Shown: positions 6,914-15,710 of the stretch, piece after piece
Layout: the number at the start of each line of letters is the position of its first letter
Numbering within the stretch: position 1 is the first letter of the stretch
DNA from: Abditibacteriota bacterium
Lineage (GTDB): Bacteria > Armatimonadota > UBA5829
DNA: 29,653 nt
Assembly (NCBI GenBank): GCA_017959625.1
Contig: JAGDAG010000302.1
Location: 1-29,653 of the forward strand
Reading direction: 5' to 3'
The notes under the pieces: generated by a model
Database searches by the model: none
Told to the model about the DNA's origin: nothing
The model's input: the letters and a program-made list of their open reading frames with translations, nothing else
Translations under genes and position numbers: made by a program

Positions 6914-8121
6914 CGGTTTTGCCCGCCCTGTTTCAAAGATTTCTTGAAGGACGCTATATCCGAGATCACGGCCCCGTCGTAATACCATGCAAGGATACTG
7001 TCGTATCTCCAGCCTATGCGGGCAAGCTCGCAGCAGCCCGTCTGGCATAAACCGACGCCGTGGCCGTATCCTTTTCCCGAAAAAACGATATCATGTTCGA
7101 TCACTGCAGCCGAAAACAGGGTGCTTTTCAGATTGGCGTAGCCCAGCTTTGCCCGCAGGGCTTCTCCGCTGATCCGGACGCTCCTGTTCGCGCCGGAATC
7201 GGTTATAAGCAGTTTTTTCATCCGTCCGGAGGCCGAACACTCTTCTGCGGTTATACCGGTTATATCCGAAAGGCCCAGCGTCTCCGCCAGGCGGGCTTTG
7301 GGAAGGACGTAATTCCACGAAACGTGCTTCAGGCCCTTTACCGGGTCGCGTTTGGTTTTCAGATAATCCGCGTTCCCGCTTTCGCTTATCCCCCCGGAAT
7401 CGGCGCAATACATAGCCGATATGGGGGCGCCGCCGTAAAGCAGCAGCTGCCCCTTTGTTGCCGCCGCGGCATCCAGGGCCCGCCGGTCCGACGTAACGCC
7501 TCTGAAGGTCTGGCAATGGGAGGCGTCGCAGAGCTCCGCCTTTGAAGCCCTGGAAAAACCGTAGGTCCGTATGGCGAGAGCCTGCGCCTTCAGCGCTTCC
7601 GACGGAGCGGACATGCTTGCCTCGCAGGCAAGGACTCCCGCCGTATATTTTTCCAGATCGGTGACGCATACCCAGGAAAGCTTTCCGTCTTTCGCCGTGA
7701 TCTCCAGGCTTCCTTCGTAAAAAACGCTGTTCTTTCCGCCGCAGGAAAGGACCCCGCTTATCACAGCCTTTTTTTGTCTGAAGGTTTCCCCGGTCACTTT
7801 TGCAACCACCGTGTCGCCGGAAGCGGACACCTCCATCTGCGTCCCCGGAAGAAGCTCCCCGGGAGTATCGCAAAGAAGGCTCTTTGAAAGCGAACGCGTA
7901 GTAAGGGAAAAGCCTTTCCCCGAAAGCCGGGTGAGCCTGACGGGCACTGTATAAACAGGCGCCTTCTGCTCTATCGCTTTACCCGCCCCCCTGTCGGTTT
8001 TCGGCGCGGCCATGGTTTTCGGGCCGGCGGCCTTTCCCGGGGCCGTATCGTTTGCTGAAACCGGGCCAAACAATAAAAACGCAGAAAAAACAAAAAAGAG
8101 AAAAGCGTACTGCCTTTTCAT
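6910..8121 (-). CDS. SpoIID/LytB-domain exported protein
   Basis: 403-aa protein with signal peptide MKRQYAFLFFVFSAFLLFGPVSA and a Pro/Ala/Lys-rich linker. The SpoIID domain follows: LEKYTAGVLACEASMSAPSEALKA at about 156 onward with the putative catalytic Glu (about 167), then AQALAIRTYGFSRAS, CDASHCQTFRGV, and GKGYGHGVGLCQTGCCELARIG with YDSILAWYYDGA near the C-terminus. SpoIID is a peptidoglycan lytic transglycosylase acting on stem-peptide-free glycan; homologues occur in many non-sporulating bacteria, where they probably act in cell-wall remodelling. The ATG at 8119-8121 is chosen because AAGG lies 7 nt upstream, the signal peptide starts there, and it is one nucleotide after the larA-like stop; an earlier in-frame start would run into that gene. 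Confidence 0.85.
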   Translation of the reverse strand: MKRQYAFLFFVFSAFLLFGPVSANDTAPGKAAGPKTMAAPKTDRGAGKAIEQKAPVYTVPVRLTRLSGKGFSLTTRSLSKSLLCDTPGELLPGTQMEVSASGDTVVAKVTGETFRQKKAVISGVLSCGGKNSVFYEGSLEITAKDGKLSWVCVTDLEKYTAGVLACEASMSAPSEALKAQALAIRTYGFSRASKAELCDASHCQTFRGVTSDRRALDAAAATKGQLLLYGGAPISAMYCADSGGISESGNADYLKTKRDPVKGLKHVSWNYVLPKARLAETLGLSDITGITAEECSASGRMKKLLITDSGANRSVRISGEALRAKLGYANLKSTLFSAAVIEHDIVFSGKGYGHGVGLCQTGCCELARIGWRYDSILAWYYDGAVISDIASFKKSLKQGGQNR

Positions 8122-8122
8122 G

Positions 8123-9397
8123 TCAGAACCTTGAGATCTGCATATATATCGGAAGCGCTTTTCCGCCTTCCTCAAGCACGGCGATCCTTGCCCCGGGCCC
8201 CATCAGCTTCATAGCCCTGTCAACGGCTCTTTGGGGGGTAGCGGAATATTTGAAGCCCAGGGCTAAGGCCGTATCTCTCCCCAGGCCGTTTTTCACCATG
8301 ATGCAGGAGGCCTTTTCTTTGATGATCCTGCCCACGTGAAGCAGATGGCTGAAAGCGGAAAGGTCGGTGATGGCGCCGTTATTAAGAGCCGCCACGGTCT
8401 CCTGAGAGGTATGATATCCGAATTCTGCCACCTGGGGATGGTTTTTGGCGACGCCCTTCAGGCAGGGGCTGACAAAGATGATGACGCCTCCCTCTTTGAC
8501 CATAAGGCCGGCGGCAAAAAGCGCTTTGGAGGCCTGCCACAGATCCCTGTCAAAAGGAAAGGAAGAGCACACAACTATGTCTGCGCGCTCGTGAAAATAG
8601 GCGCCGAACGCCTTCCGGGCGATATCCGCCCCCTTTCTGAAGGCTTTTGCGGGATCCCCCGCCACAAAGCCCACGGGACACCCCTTCGTATCGATAACGG
8701 CGTCCACCACAAAGGCAAGCCCCGCTCTCTTTGCCGCAAGCTCCATTTCCGAACGGACCGGGTTGTCTGTAAGCCCCAGTATCTCGTCGTCGGACACCAC
8801 CCCGCTTTCCCAATACAGCCTGGAAACCGTTTCCTCGCCGGCTATCCCGGGGAGAATGGTTTCGGCCCCTCCGGTAAAACCGGAGATGTGGGAAGGCGCT
8901 ATCTGCCCCACGGCAATGAGCAGGTCGGCCTCGGTAGCCACGTTGTTTATATATATCCTTGTGCCGTTTTCGCTGTAGCCGAGATCCCTCAGGGAAAGGG
9001 GATCCCGGGGGGTATTCACGATAATTTCGTATTTGGAGCACAGCTTTTTGCCGAAACGCTTTTGTTTTTCCTCATCGGTCAAAATCCGGGAGGAAGCCAC
9101 AAGAAAGACGACAGACTTCACCCCGGCCTGCTCAAGCCTTGAAGCAATGAGGGGAGCGATGATCCTTACGGGGGTCTCCCTGTTGTCGTCAACCGCTACA
9201 CAGACGTTTTTTTTGCCCTTTGCCAGGGTCTCCAGACGGACTGTCCCCACAGGCGAATCCAGCGCTTCGCAGACAGCGTCGCGTATATCTTCGTATTCTA
9301 TGGGTTCGGTATCGTTTTTGCTGTAGATACTGATAAGATTGCGGTCCGGCAGCTCCGCCGGAGAAAACATATCTCCGTAGGGAAAACTAATCAACAT
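8123..9397 (-). CDS. LarA-family (DUF2088) protein, divergent lactate-racemase homologue
   Basis: 424-aa protein, the same length as Lactobacillus plantarum LarA. LarA is a cytoplasmic lactate racemase carrying a nickel-pincer cofactor bound to a Lys. Family features are VDDNRETPV (about 70-78), AEADLLIAVGQIAPSH, SGFTGG...LPGIAG (172-186) and GGVIIFVSPC. Several positions important in LarA differ: the GGRK Lys is Glu here (GGAE, residue 179), the THRP-type His is absent (VASSRILT, about 100-107), and the later His (ANH) is not seen. It may act on another 2-hydroxy acid, use the cofactor differently, or not be a racemase. No larB, larC or larE is present. The start ATG has AAGGAG 6 nt upstream. 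A terminator of the upstream gene directly precedes the SD. Confidence 0.8.
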   Translation of the reverse strand: MLISFPYGDMFSPAELPDRNLISIYSKNDTEPIEYEDIRDAVCEALDSPVGTVRLETLAKGKKNVCVAVDDNRETPVRIIAPLIASRLEQAGVKSVVFLVASSRILTDEEKQKRFGKKLCSKYEIIVNTPRDPLSLRDLGYSENGTRIYINNVATEADLLIAVGQIAPSHISGFTGGAETILPGIAGEETVSRLYWESGVVSDDEILGLTDNPVRSEMELAAKRAGLAFVVDAVIDTKGCPVGFVAGDPAKAFRKGADIARKAFGAYFHERADIVVCSSFPFDRDLWQASKALFAAGLMVKEGGVIIFVSPCLKGVAKNHPQVAEFGYHTSQETVAALNNGAITDLSAFSHLLHVGRIIKEKASCIMVKNGLGRDTALALGFKYSATPQRAVDRAMKLMGPGARIAVLEEGGKALPIYMQISRF

Positions 9398-9411
9398 ACA
9401 ATGCTCCTTAA

Positions 9412-9440
9412 GAAAAAACAAAACGGCCGAAGCCGTTTTG
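9412..9440 (-). terminator. Strong intrinsic terminator after the Re-citrate-synthase-like gene
   Basis: Minus strand: stem CAAAACGGC/GCCGTTTTG with a TTCG tetraloop (9419-9440) followed by TTTTTT (9413-9418). It starts 2 nt after the stop codon of the upstream gene and ends just before the SD of the LarA-like gene. Confidence 0.88.
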
Positions 9441-9441
9441 G

Positions 9442-11262
9442 TTATTCTTTTATCATCCTTTCGGGCATTCTTGCAAGAGCCTCAAACTGGATATCTATCC
9501 CCACTACCCCTTTGAACTCGTCTCCTTCGTTGAAGATAGGCGCGGAAACGGTCACGCACATCTCTCCGGTATAACGCGAAGAATAAAAATCGGTGATAAA
9601 TATATCCTGAGTGCTTTTGGCGCCGATGAACCATTCCCTCTGGCTGAAGTTTTCGTTTCCGGTAGCGGAAACGTACTTATCCAGAAGCTTGCCGGGAGTT
9701 ATGTTCTGGGTGATGCGCACTCCTTCGCTGTCGGTGACGTAGGCGAACTGGATAAAATCGTGCTTTTTCACTATATCCGCAAGCTTTTTCTCGATCGCCG
9801 GAACGTTGAGGTTCCGGGTGTTGTCGTCTTCGGCCACCTCTCCGATGATCTTCTCGGTAAGCTCCAGCGCCCGGTTCTTTATGATATCGAAATCGCTCTT
9901 GAAGAATTCGGGAAGATACGCTCTTGCCTGAGTGAGCATCTCGGTATCGGATATGCTGGTCACTCTGCCCGCTTTATACTGTTCGTGGACCCATTCGTTG
10001 ATCTTTGACAGGCCCGGATGCTTTTTGTCTATAGCGTACTCGCTCTTGAGGCCCAGGAACGCGTTCACCCAGTGGGCGATACCGGCCAGGCCGGATTTGT
10101 CGGTAACGTTGACCCTTGTGGGCCGGTTGAGTATCTTTGCAGTATCGAAGATATTGTAGATCTCTTCGTTTTTCGAAATGCCGTCGGCGTGGACGCCGGC
10201 GCTGGTCACGTTAAAGTTGGACCCTACGAACGGATAATTGTCCGGTATAGGGAACCCCAGATCCTCGGTATAGTATTTTGCCACTTCCGTGATCATACGG
10301 GTGTTTATACCGCATTCCGAGCCCTTGAGGGAAATAAAATCGAACAGCGCCCCTTCGAGAGGAGGGTTCCCGGTACGTTCGCCGAAGCCGAAAAGCGATG
10401 CGTTCACCGCCGCCGCGCCGTAGAGCCAGGCGGTGGTGCCGTTCACTGCCACCTTGTGAAAATCATTGTGTCCGTGCCATTCTATCCATTTGCCCGGCAC
10501 GCCGCATTCGTTGCGAAGGGCGTAGATCATCTTGGGGACCGAGCGGGGAAGAGCCGCTTCCGCCCAGGGGACGCCGTAGCCCATGGTGTCGCAAAGACGG
10601 ATCTTTATTTCCTTGCCGCTCTCCTTTGCAAGCTTCATAAGCTCGGTGACATACGGGATCACAAAGCCGTAGAAATCCGCCCGGGTAGCATCCTCCAGGT
10701 GGCACCTTACCGCATCAAGGCCGAAAGCGAAGGCGTCCTTCACCAGCCCGAGATACTGATCCATCACCTGGGCGCGGTCCTTCTTCAGCTTGAGGTATAT
10801 ATGATAATCGGAGCAGGAGGTCAGGATGCCCGTTTCCTTGAGCCCCATGCTTTTCACTATATCAAAATCTTTTTTTGTGGCCCGGATCCAGCCCGTGATG
10901 ACAGGGTATTTGTGGCCGAGTTCCCGGCACTTGTTGACAGCCTCTTTATCCTTGTCGGAATACAGGAAGAACTCCGAAAAACGGATCACCCCCTCGGGCC
11001 CGCCGATAAGGCTCAGAAAATCATAAAGCTTGACTATCTGCTGGGCGGTGTAAGGCGGCCTTGCCTGCTGGCCGTCGCGGAAGGTGGTATCGGTTATATA
11101 AAAATCGCCGACAGGGTCCATAGGCACGCTCATGCCGTCAAAGACTATGGCAGGGACTTCTGTATATGGAAACTCGTCGCGCAATAAATTCGGTTCTTTC
11201 GGATTCTGAAGGATACCGTGGTCTGCAAAGGTCTGCAGCCCGTTGCTTTTCTTTATAATCAT
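9442..11262 (-). CDS. Re-citrate synthase / homocitrate synthase-like DRE-TIM enzyme fused to a C-terminal Cache-type domain
   Basis: 606-aa fusion. Residues 1 to about 470 form an HMGL-like DRE-TIM metallolyase: ITDTTFRDGQQ (56-66), WHGHNDF (262-268, metal-binding His pair), GFGERTGNPPLEG (292-304) and VGSNFNVTSAGVHADG (346-361). The close run of motifs (SEFFLYSDKDKEAV, TGWIRATKKDF, LTSCSDYHIYLKLK) resembles the clostridial Re-citrate synthase group more than LeuA (from memory). The reaction would be acetyl-CoA plus an oxo acid. Residues about 485-600 (FIQFAYVTDSEG, QREWFIGA, CVTVSAPIFN, FKGVVGIDI) match a Cache/PDC sensor fold, normally extracellular, yet no membrane segment is present. The ATG at 11262 has GGAGG 5 nt upstream. 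The gene has its own promoter and terminator. Confidence 0.82.
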   Translation of the reverse strand: MIIKKSNGLQTFADHGILQNPKEPNLLRDEFPYTEVPAIVFDGMSVPMDPVGDFYITDTTFRDGQQARPPYTAQQIVKLYDFLSLIGGPEGVIRFSEFFLYSDKDKEAVNKCRELGHKYPVITGWIRATKKDFDIVKSMGLKETGILTSCSDYHIYLKLKKDRAQVMDQYLGLVKDAFAFGLDAVRCHLEDATRADFYGFVIPYVTELMKLAKESGKEIKIRLCDTMGYGVPWAEAALPRSVPKMIYALRNECGVPGKWIEWHGHNDFHKVAVNGTTAWLYGAAAVNASLFGFGERTGNPPLEGALFDFISLKGSECGINTRMITEVAKYYTEDLGFPIPDNYPFVGSNFNVTSAGVHADGISKNEEIYNIFDTAKILNRPTRVNVTDKSGLAGIAHWVNAFLGLKSEYAIDKKHPGLSKINEWVHEQYKAGRVTSISDTEMLTQARAYLPEFFKSDFDIIKNRALELTEKIIGEVAEDDNTRNLNVPAIEKKLADIVKKHDFIQFAYVTDSEGVRITQNITPGKLLDKYVSATGNENFSQREWFIGAKSTQDIFITDFYSSRYTGEMCVTVSAPIFNEGDEFKGVVGIDIQFEALARMPERMIKE

Positions 11263-11277
11263 GTTTTCCTCCAACCC

Positions 11278-11295
11278 GGCGCGCCTTGGCGCGCC
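11278..11295. repeat. Perfect palindrome GGCGCGCC-TT-GGCGCGCC in the leader
   Basis: Two 8-bp self-complementary GGCGCGCC boxes separated by TT form an 18-bp hairpin-capable element. It starts at about the predicted +1 of the promoter at 11302-11331 and ends about 15 nt before the start codon, so it would put a very stable hairpin at the mRNA 5' end, or be a dyad operator. Confidence 0.7.
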
Positions 11296-11301
11296 CGTTA
11301 T

Positions 11302-11331
11302 ATTATAGCATATTTGGGCCTTCCGGGGCAA
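11302..11331 (-). promoter_or_regulatory. Promoter of the Re-citrate-synthase-like gene
   Basis: Minus strand: -10 TATAAT (11302-11307) preceded by TGC (extended -10); a weak -35, TTGCCC (11326-11331), lies 18 nt upstream. It is in the gap just after the mutL stop. Confidence 0.65.
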
Positions 11332-11334
11332 ATG

Positions 11335-13137
11335 CTAAAGCCGCCCGAAAGCCTTGTCAAGGTCAAGATTGGTGACAGACATTATAATAGGCCTTCCGTG
11401 GGGGCAGGTGTTCACTATGCTGCATTTCAAAAGAGCGTCCGTCAGGGCCTGCATCTCCGCGACGGAAAGGGGATCGCCGGCTTTGACGGCCATGCGGCAG
11501 CTCGCGGTGATCAAAACCTTTTCGGGCTTGATGACCAGCTTTTTGTCCCCCTGCTCTTCCGACATTTCCCTGATGATGCCCTCCAGCACTTCCCGGGCCT
11601 GATTTTCCTTAAGGCAGGCCGGATAGCCTCTCATGATAAAGCTTCCTCCGCCGAAATCCTCTAAAAGGAAACCCGCTTTTGCCAGCTCCTCAAGCCTGGC
11701 GTTCACGATGGAGGCTTCCTTCAGCGAACAGCTTACGGTCACGGGCATCAGAAGCAGCTGCGACCACGTATTGTCTCCCGTATGGCTCATAAAGCCTTCG
11801 TATAGCACTCTTTCATGGGCAACGTGCTGATCGATGATGATGATGCCCTCGTCGGACCCGCATATGATATAGGTGTTCCTGTACTGGCCGATGACCTTCA
11901 GGTTTTTCGGGACAGTTATCGGCGCGCTCTCTGCCGGCGGCGCAGTCCATTCAAAAGGGTCATCTTTGTCGCTATCTGCCGCGGGGCGGGTGACAAAGGA
12001 CACGCTCCCCTCCTGCGAGATGTTTTTGGGCAGCACGTACCCGGAGGTTGCGGCAGTCTTTTCGCTATGGGCCGGCGCAGAGGCGGAAGGGATCTCCGTC
12101 CTCACGGAGCCCAGCGCCCCGGAAACGGCCTTCAGGATGCCTTTGTAAACAAGTCCGGAAACGTGCCCTTCATTGCTGAAATTCACCTCGCTTTTTGCGG
12201 GATGGACGTTCACGTCCACCAGAGACGGGGGAAGAGTTATAAACAAAGCCAGAGCCGGATACCTTCCGGGAGCAAGGCTCTTGAAGGGAAGCTCTGCCAT
12301 ATAAAGGATCTTACGGTTTTTTACGCTTCTTCCGTTGACGAACAGATACTCGTCCCTCCTGCTGCTTTTGCAGCCTCCGGGAGAGGAAACGTATCCCGAA
12401 ACGCTGCAGATATCGTCCTTTTCCGAAAAATATACCATTTCCCTTGCCGTATCCGATCCGAAAACAGAGGTCACTGCGTTCAGGAGATCCCCGCCTGCGG
12501 CGGAGAGCATAAGCCGTTTCGGCGCAAGGGCTCCCTTTTCCCTGGCAGAAGGCGCCAGGTTCAAAAGTTCGAAGCGTATGTCCGGAGAAGCCAGAGCCAG
12601 CCGGCCCACCACGTCTATGATGCCCGTCTGCTCGGAGGATACCGTCTTCATGAATTTCCGGCGGGCGGGAACGTTGAAAAACAATTCTCTTACGGTGATA
12701 CGCGTCCCCCGGGAAAAGGCGATGCTTTCCACCGCCTCCACCTCTCCTCCGGTGACTGTGATCTTCGTCCCTTTCCCCTCCGGATCGCCGCAGGTCTCGA
12801 TGACCATCCTGCTCACGGAGGCTATACTGGGAACGGCCTCGCCCCTGAAGCCCAGTGTAGTTATCCCGGCAAGGTCGGCAGAAGACCTGATCTTGCTGGT
12901 GGCGTGCCTGGAAAGGCACATCAGCGCGTCTCTCTCGGACATCCCGCAGCCGTTGTCGGTGACCCTTATAAGGGTCTGGCCCCCGTTCTCGATCTCGATC
13001 TTTATCGCCGTGGCGCCGGCGTCCACCGAATTCTCACAAAGCTCCTTGACCACGGAGAGAGGCCTTTCCACCACTTCTCCCGCCGCGATCTGATTTGCCG
13101 TGATATCGTCGAGAAGGACTATTTTGTCTTCGCTCAT
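11335..13137 (-). CDS. mutL: DNA mismatch repair protein MutL (endonuclease-type)
   Basis: 600-aa MutL. The N-terminal GHKL ATPase shows IAAGEVVERPLSVVKELCENSVDAGA (motif I), DNGCGM (motif II), ATSKIRSSADL...TLGFRGEAVPSI (motif III) and GTRITVRELFFNVPARRKF. After a linker, the C-terminal dimerisation domain carries DQHVAHERVLYE (about residue 436), the metal-binding nuclease motif of MutL proteins outside the E. coli/MutH group, and ASCRMAVKAG and CPHGRP near the end. It therefore probably nicks DNA itself during mismatch repair, downstream of MutS. The start overlaps the mutS stop by ATGA, implying coupled translation. Length is normal (about 600-650). It is the last gene of the central run. 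Confidence 0.96.
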   Translation of the reverse strand: MSEDKIVLLDDITANQIAAGEVVERPLSVVKELCENSVDAGATAIKIEIENGGQTLIRVTDNGCGMSERDALMCLSRHATSKIRSSADLAGITTLGFRGEAVPSIASVSRMVIETCGDPEGKGTKITVTGGEVEAVESIAFSRGTRITVRELFFNVPARRKFMKTVSSEQTGIIDVVGRLALASPDIRFELLNLAPSAREKGALAPKRLMLSAAGGDLLNAVTSVFGSDTAREMVYFSEKDDICSVSGYVSSPGGCKSSRRDEYLFVNGRSVKNRKILYMAELPFKSLAPGRYPALALFITLPPSLVDVNVHPAKSEVNFSNEGHVSGLVYKGILKAVSGALGSVRTEIPSASAPAHSEKTAATSGYVLPKNISQEGSVSFVTRPAADSDKDDPFEWTAPPAESAPITVPKNLKVIGQYRNTYIICGSDEGIIIIDQHVAHERVLYEGFMSHTGDNTWSQLLLMPVTVSCSLKEASIVNARLEELAKAGFLLEDFGGGSFIMRGYPACLKENQAREVLEGIIREMSEEQGDKKLVIKPEKVLITASCRMAVKAGDPLSVAEMQALTDALLKCSIVNTCPHGRPIIMSVTNLDLDKAFGRL

Positions 13138-15710
13138 TTTTCTGTCCGTTTTTTCCAGTTATATACAAGGTTCAGCGCTTCAAGAGGCGAAAGCGAATCC
13201 GGATTTATGCTTTTGATCTCTTCAATTATGGGATCGGGGGACAGGTCGAACAGGCTGAGCTGTACTTTTTTTTCTCTGGCCCGTATGCTTCTGTTTTGCG
13301 AATCGTCTGCTTCCAGCTGGGCAAGGATATCCCTGGCTCTGCCGATAACGGATGCCGGCAGGCCCGCCAGCCTTGCCACCTCCAGCCCGTAGGATTTGTC
13401 CGTTCCGCCTTTCATGATCTTCCTGAGCCAGATCACCCTGTCCTTTTCTTCCCGGACCGCCACCCGGTAATTCACCACTCCCTCAAGCTGGCTTTCAAGC
13501 TGGTTGAGGGCATGGTAATGAGTGGCAAACAACGCCTTGCAGCCGATATTCTGAAGCTCTTCCAGCGAAGCCCAGGCTATGGCGAGCCCGTCATGGGTGG
13601 AGGTCCCCCTGCCGATCTCGTCAAGGATGACCAGGCTCTGGCTTGTGGCGTTGTTGATTATGTTTGCGGTCTCGTTCATTTCCACCATAAAGGTGCTTTG
13701 GCCGGTGGCCAGTTCGTCATGGGCGCCTATCCTGGTAAATATCCTGTCCACCACCCCTATGCGCGCTTTCTCCGCCGGAACGAAACAGCCTATCTGCGCC
13801 AGCAGGACTATAAGGGCAGTCTGGCGCATATACGTGGATTTGCCCGCCATATTGGGGCCGGTTATCACCCATATCCTGCTGTCAGAGCCGTTGAGGCGGG
13901 TGTCGTTGGCGATAAACTGCTCCGTACAGTTCTCCAGAACGGGATGCCTGCCGTTTTTGATCTCGATAACGTCGCTGTCATCTACAGACGGCCTTGAATA
14001 ATTGCTGCTCCGGGCAAGATATGCAAAGGACGAAAGCACGTCAAGCCTTGCAAGCATGGAAGCGGCGGCGCCCACGCGCCTCGTTTCGTCTCCGAGCCTG
14101 TCCAAAAGCCCGTCCCACAGCTCTTTTTCCAGCTGGACCGCCTTTTCGTCCGCCCCCAGCAGCCTGTCTTCGATGTCTTTGAGTTCCTGAGTGATATATC
14201 TTTCACAGTTGACCAGCGTCTGCTTGCGGACGTAATTGTCCGGCACCTCCGTCGCTTCCTTTTTGCTGATCTCGATGAAGTATCCGAAAACGCTGTTGTA
14301 GCCCACCTTGAGGGTCTTATAGCCGGTGCGCTCTCTTTCCCCTGCCTCGAGCTTCAGTATCCACTCCTGGCCCCGGCTTTTTGCCTCTCTCAAAGCATCC
14401 AGCTCGCTGTTGTAGCCTGTGGCTATCACTCCGCCTTCTCTTATGCTCTGGGAATGGTTTTCCATCACCGCGCTTTCTATCAGCGTCCAAACCGGCTCGA
14501 AGCCCGCGAAGCATTCGGAAAGCTCTTTGGGGTCGTTGCCGAGAAGATCCGTGAGGACTGGCAGCTGCCTGAGGCTGGAAGCAAGCCCCAGCAGATCCTT
14601 CGGGGAAGCCAGTTTGGAAACTATCCTTGACTGGATGCGTTCTATATCCAGAACGCCGGAAAGCGCTTTTCTCACGTCCTCCAGCAGCAGCTGGTCCCTG
14701 AAAAACCTTTCCACGCTGTCGAGGCGCCGGTTGATGTCCCGGGGGGAAACGAGAGGCGCTTCTATCCAGCTTCTCAAAAGCCGCGCTCCCATAGCGGTTT
14801 TGGTCTTGTTGACGCAAGCAAGCAGGGTAAGCCCCTTGTCCGCGTAGCTTCCGGGAACGGTGAGTTCGAGATTCTGCCGCGTGGAAGCGTCCATAAGCAG
14901 AAAGCCCCGGGGATCGTAGTTGGAAACGGATATGATGTTCTTCAGTATATCCGGGCTGTTTTTCCGGATATAATTCAGTATCACGGCGCCGGCGCGCAGG
15001 CCGAGGTCATAATCGTCCAGCCCGAAGCCTCTCAGGCTGTCCGTCCGGAAATACGAGCACAGGGCCTCCCGGGGGGTCTCGCCGAATTCCAGCCCGGTAC
15101 CGGTCTTTTCAAAGCGGTTTGACGTACAGCTCAGCAAAAGGTTCTCAAAAACCCTGTCGCATTCGCTGTCCACAAGTATCTCCGTAGGCGCAAGCCGCGC
15201 CAGTTCGTCCTCGATGGTCTGTCTGGCGGCGCTCATGGGAAATTCGCATACCGCGAATTCGCCGGTGCTCACGTCGGCAAAAGCCATTCCCACTGCTTTT
15301 GCTCCGGCGGAAAAGGCCACAAGGAAATTATTGGCGTCTCCCTGCAGCATGCCTTCTTCGAGGACCGTTCCCGGAGTAACGACCCGGGTCACTCCCCTTT
15401 TTACAAGCTTTTTGGTTTTTTTCGGGTCCTCAAGCTGATCGCATACTGCGACTTTATAGCCCTTTGCGACCAGCCGCGCCACGTATTTGTCCCGGGCGTG
15501 ATACGGAAACCCGCACATGGGCCTCTCCGCCGCATAACCGGCGGAACGGCTGGTAAGAGTGAGCTCAAGTTCTCGGGACGCCGTTCTGGCGTCATCGTCG
15601 AACATCTCATAAAAATCGCCCATTCTGTAAAACAGGATCACGTCGGGATACTGCGCTTTGACCCGGAGATACTGCTCCAGCATGGGGGTCGTTTTATTGT
15701 CTGTCTTCAT
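13134..15710 (-). CDS. mutS: DNA mismatch repair protein MutS
   Basis: 858-aa MutS, normal length. The N-terminus has TPMLEQYLRVKAQYPD and GDFYEMF, the mismatch-wedging Phe-x-Glu motif. Core and clamp domains follow (GYNSELDALR, GYNSVFGYFIEISK). The ATPase domain has Walker A GPNMAGKST (about residues 617-625), Walker B VILDEIGRGTSTHDG and FATHYHAL. The protein recognises mismatches and recruits MutL. Its ATG overlaps the miaB stop and its TGA overlaps the mutL start, both by 4 nt. The arrangement miaB-mutS-mutL is common in bacteria. Confidence 0.97.
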   Translation of the reverse strand: MKTDNKTTPMLEQYLRVKAQYPDVILFYRMGDFYEMFDDDARTASRELELTLTSRSAGYAAERPMCGFPYHARDKYVARLVAKGYKVAVCDQLEDPKKTKKLVKRGVTRVVTPGTVLEEGMLQGDANNFLVAFSAGAKAVGMAFADVSTGEFAVCEFPMSAARQTIEDELARLAPTEILVDSECDRVFENLLLSCTSNRFEKTGTGLEFGETPREALCSYFRTDSLRGFGLDDYDLGLRAGAVILNYIRKNSPDILKNIISVSNYDPRGFLLMDASTRQNLELTVPGSYADKGLTLLACVNKTKTAMGARLLRSWIEAPLVSPRDINRRLDSVERFFRDQLLLEDVRKALSGVLDIERIQSRIVSKLASPKDLLGLASSLRQLPVLTDLLGNDPKELSECFAGFEPVWTLIESAVMENHSQSIREGGVIATGYNSELDALREAKSRGQEWILKLEAGERERTGYKTLKVGYNSVFGYFIEISKKEATEVPDNYVRKQTLVNCERYITQELKDIEDRLLGADEKAVQLEKELWDGLLDRLGDETRRVGAAASMLARLDVLSSFAYLARSSNYSRPSVDDSDVIEIKNGRHPVLENCTEQFIANDTRLNGSDSRIWVITGPNMAGKSTYMRQTALIVLLAQIGCFVPAEKARIGVVDRIFTRIGAHDELATGQSTFMVEMNETANIINNATSQSLVILDEIGRGTSTHDGLAIAWASLEELQNIGCKALFATHYHALNQLESQLEGVVNYRVAVREEKDRVIWLRKIMKGGTDKSYGLEVARLAGLPASVIGRARDILAQLEADDSQNRSIRAREKKVQLSLFDLSPDPIIEEIKSINPDSLSPLEALNLVYNWKKRTEK

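Noticed and set aside
10463..10705. Small minus-strand frame inside the Re-citrate-synthase-like gene
   Set aside because: Alternative frame of a well-supported gene, without SD or recognisable product.
11815..13392. 525-codon plus-strand frame across the mutS/mutL junction
   Set aside because: Antisense of MutL; no SD or family similarity.
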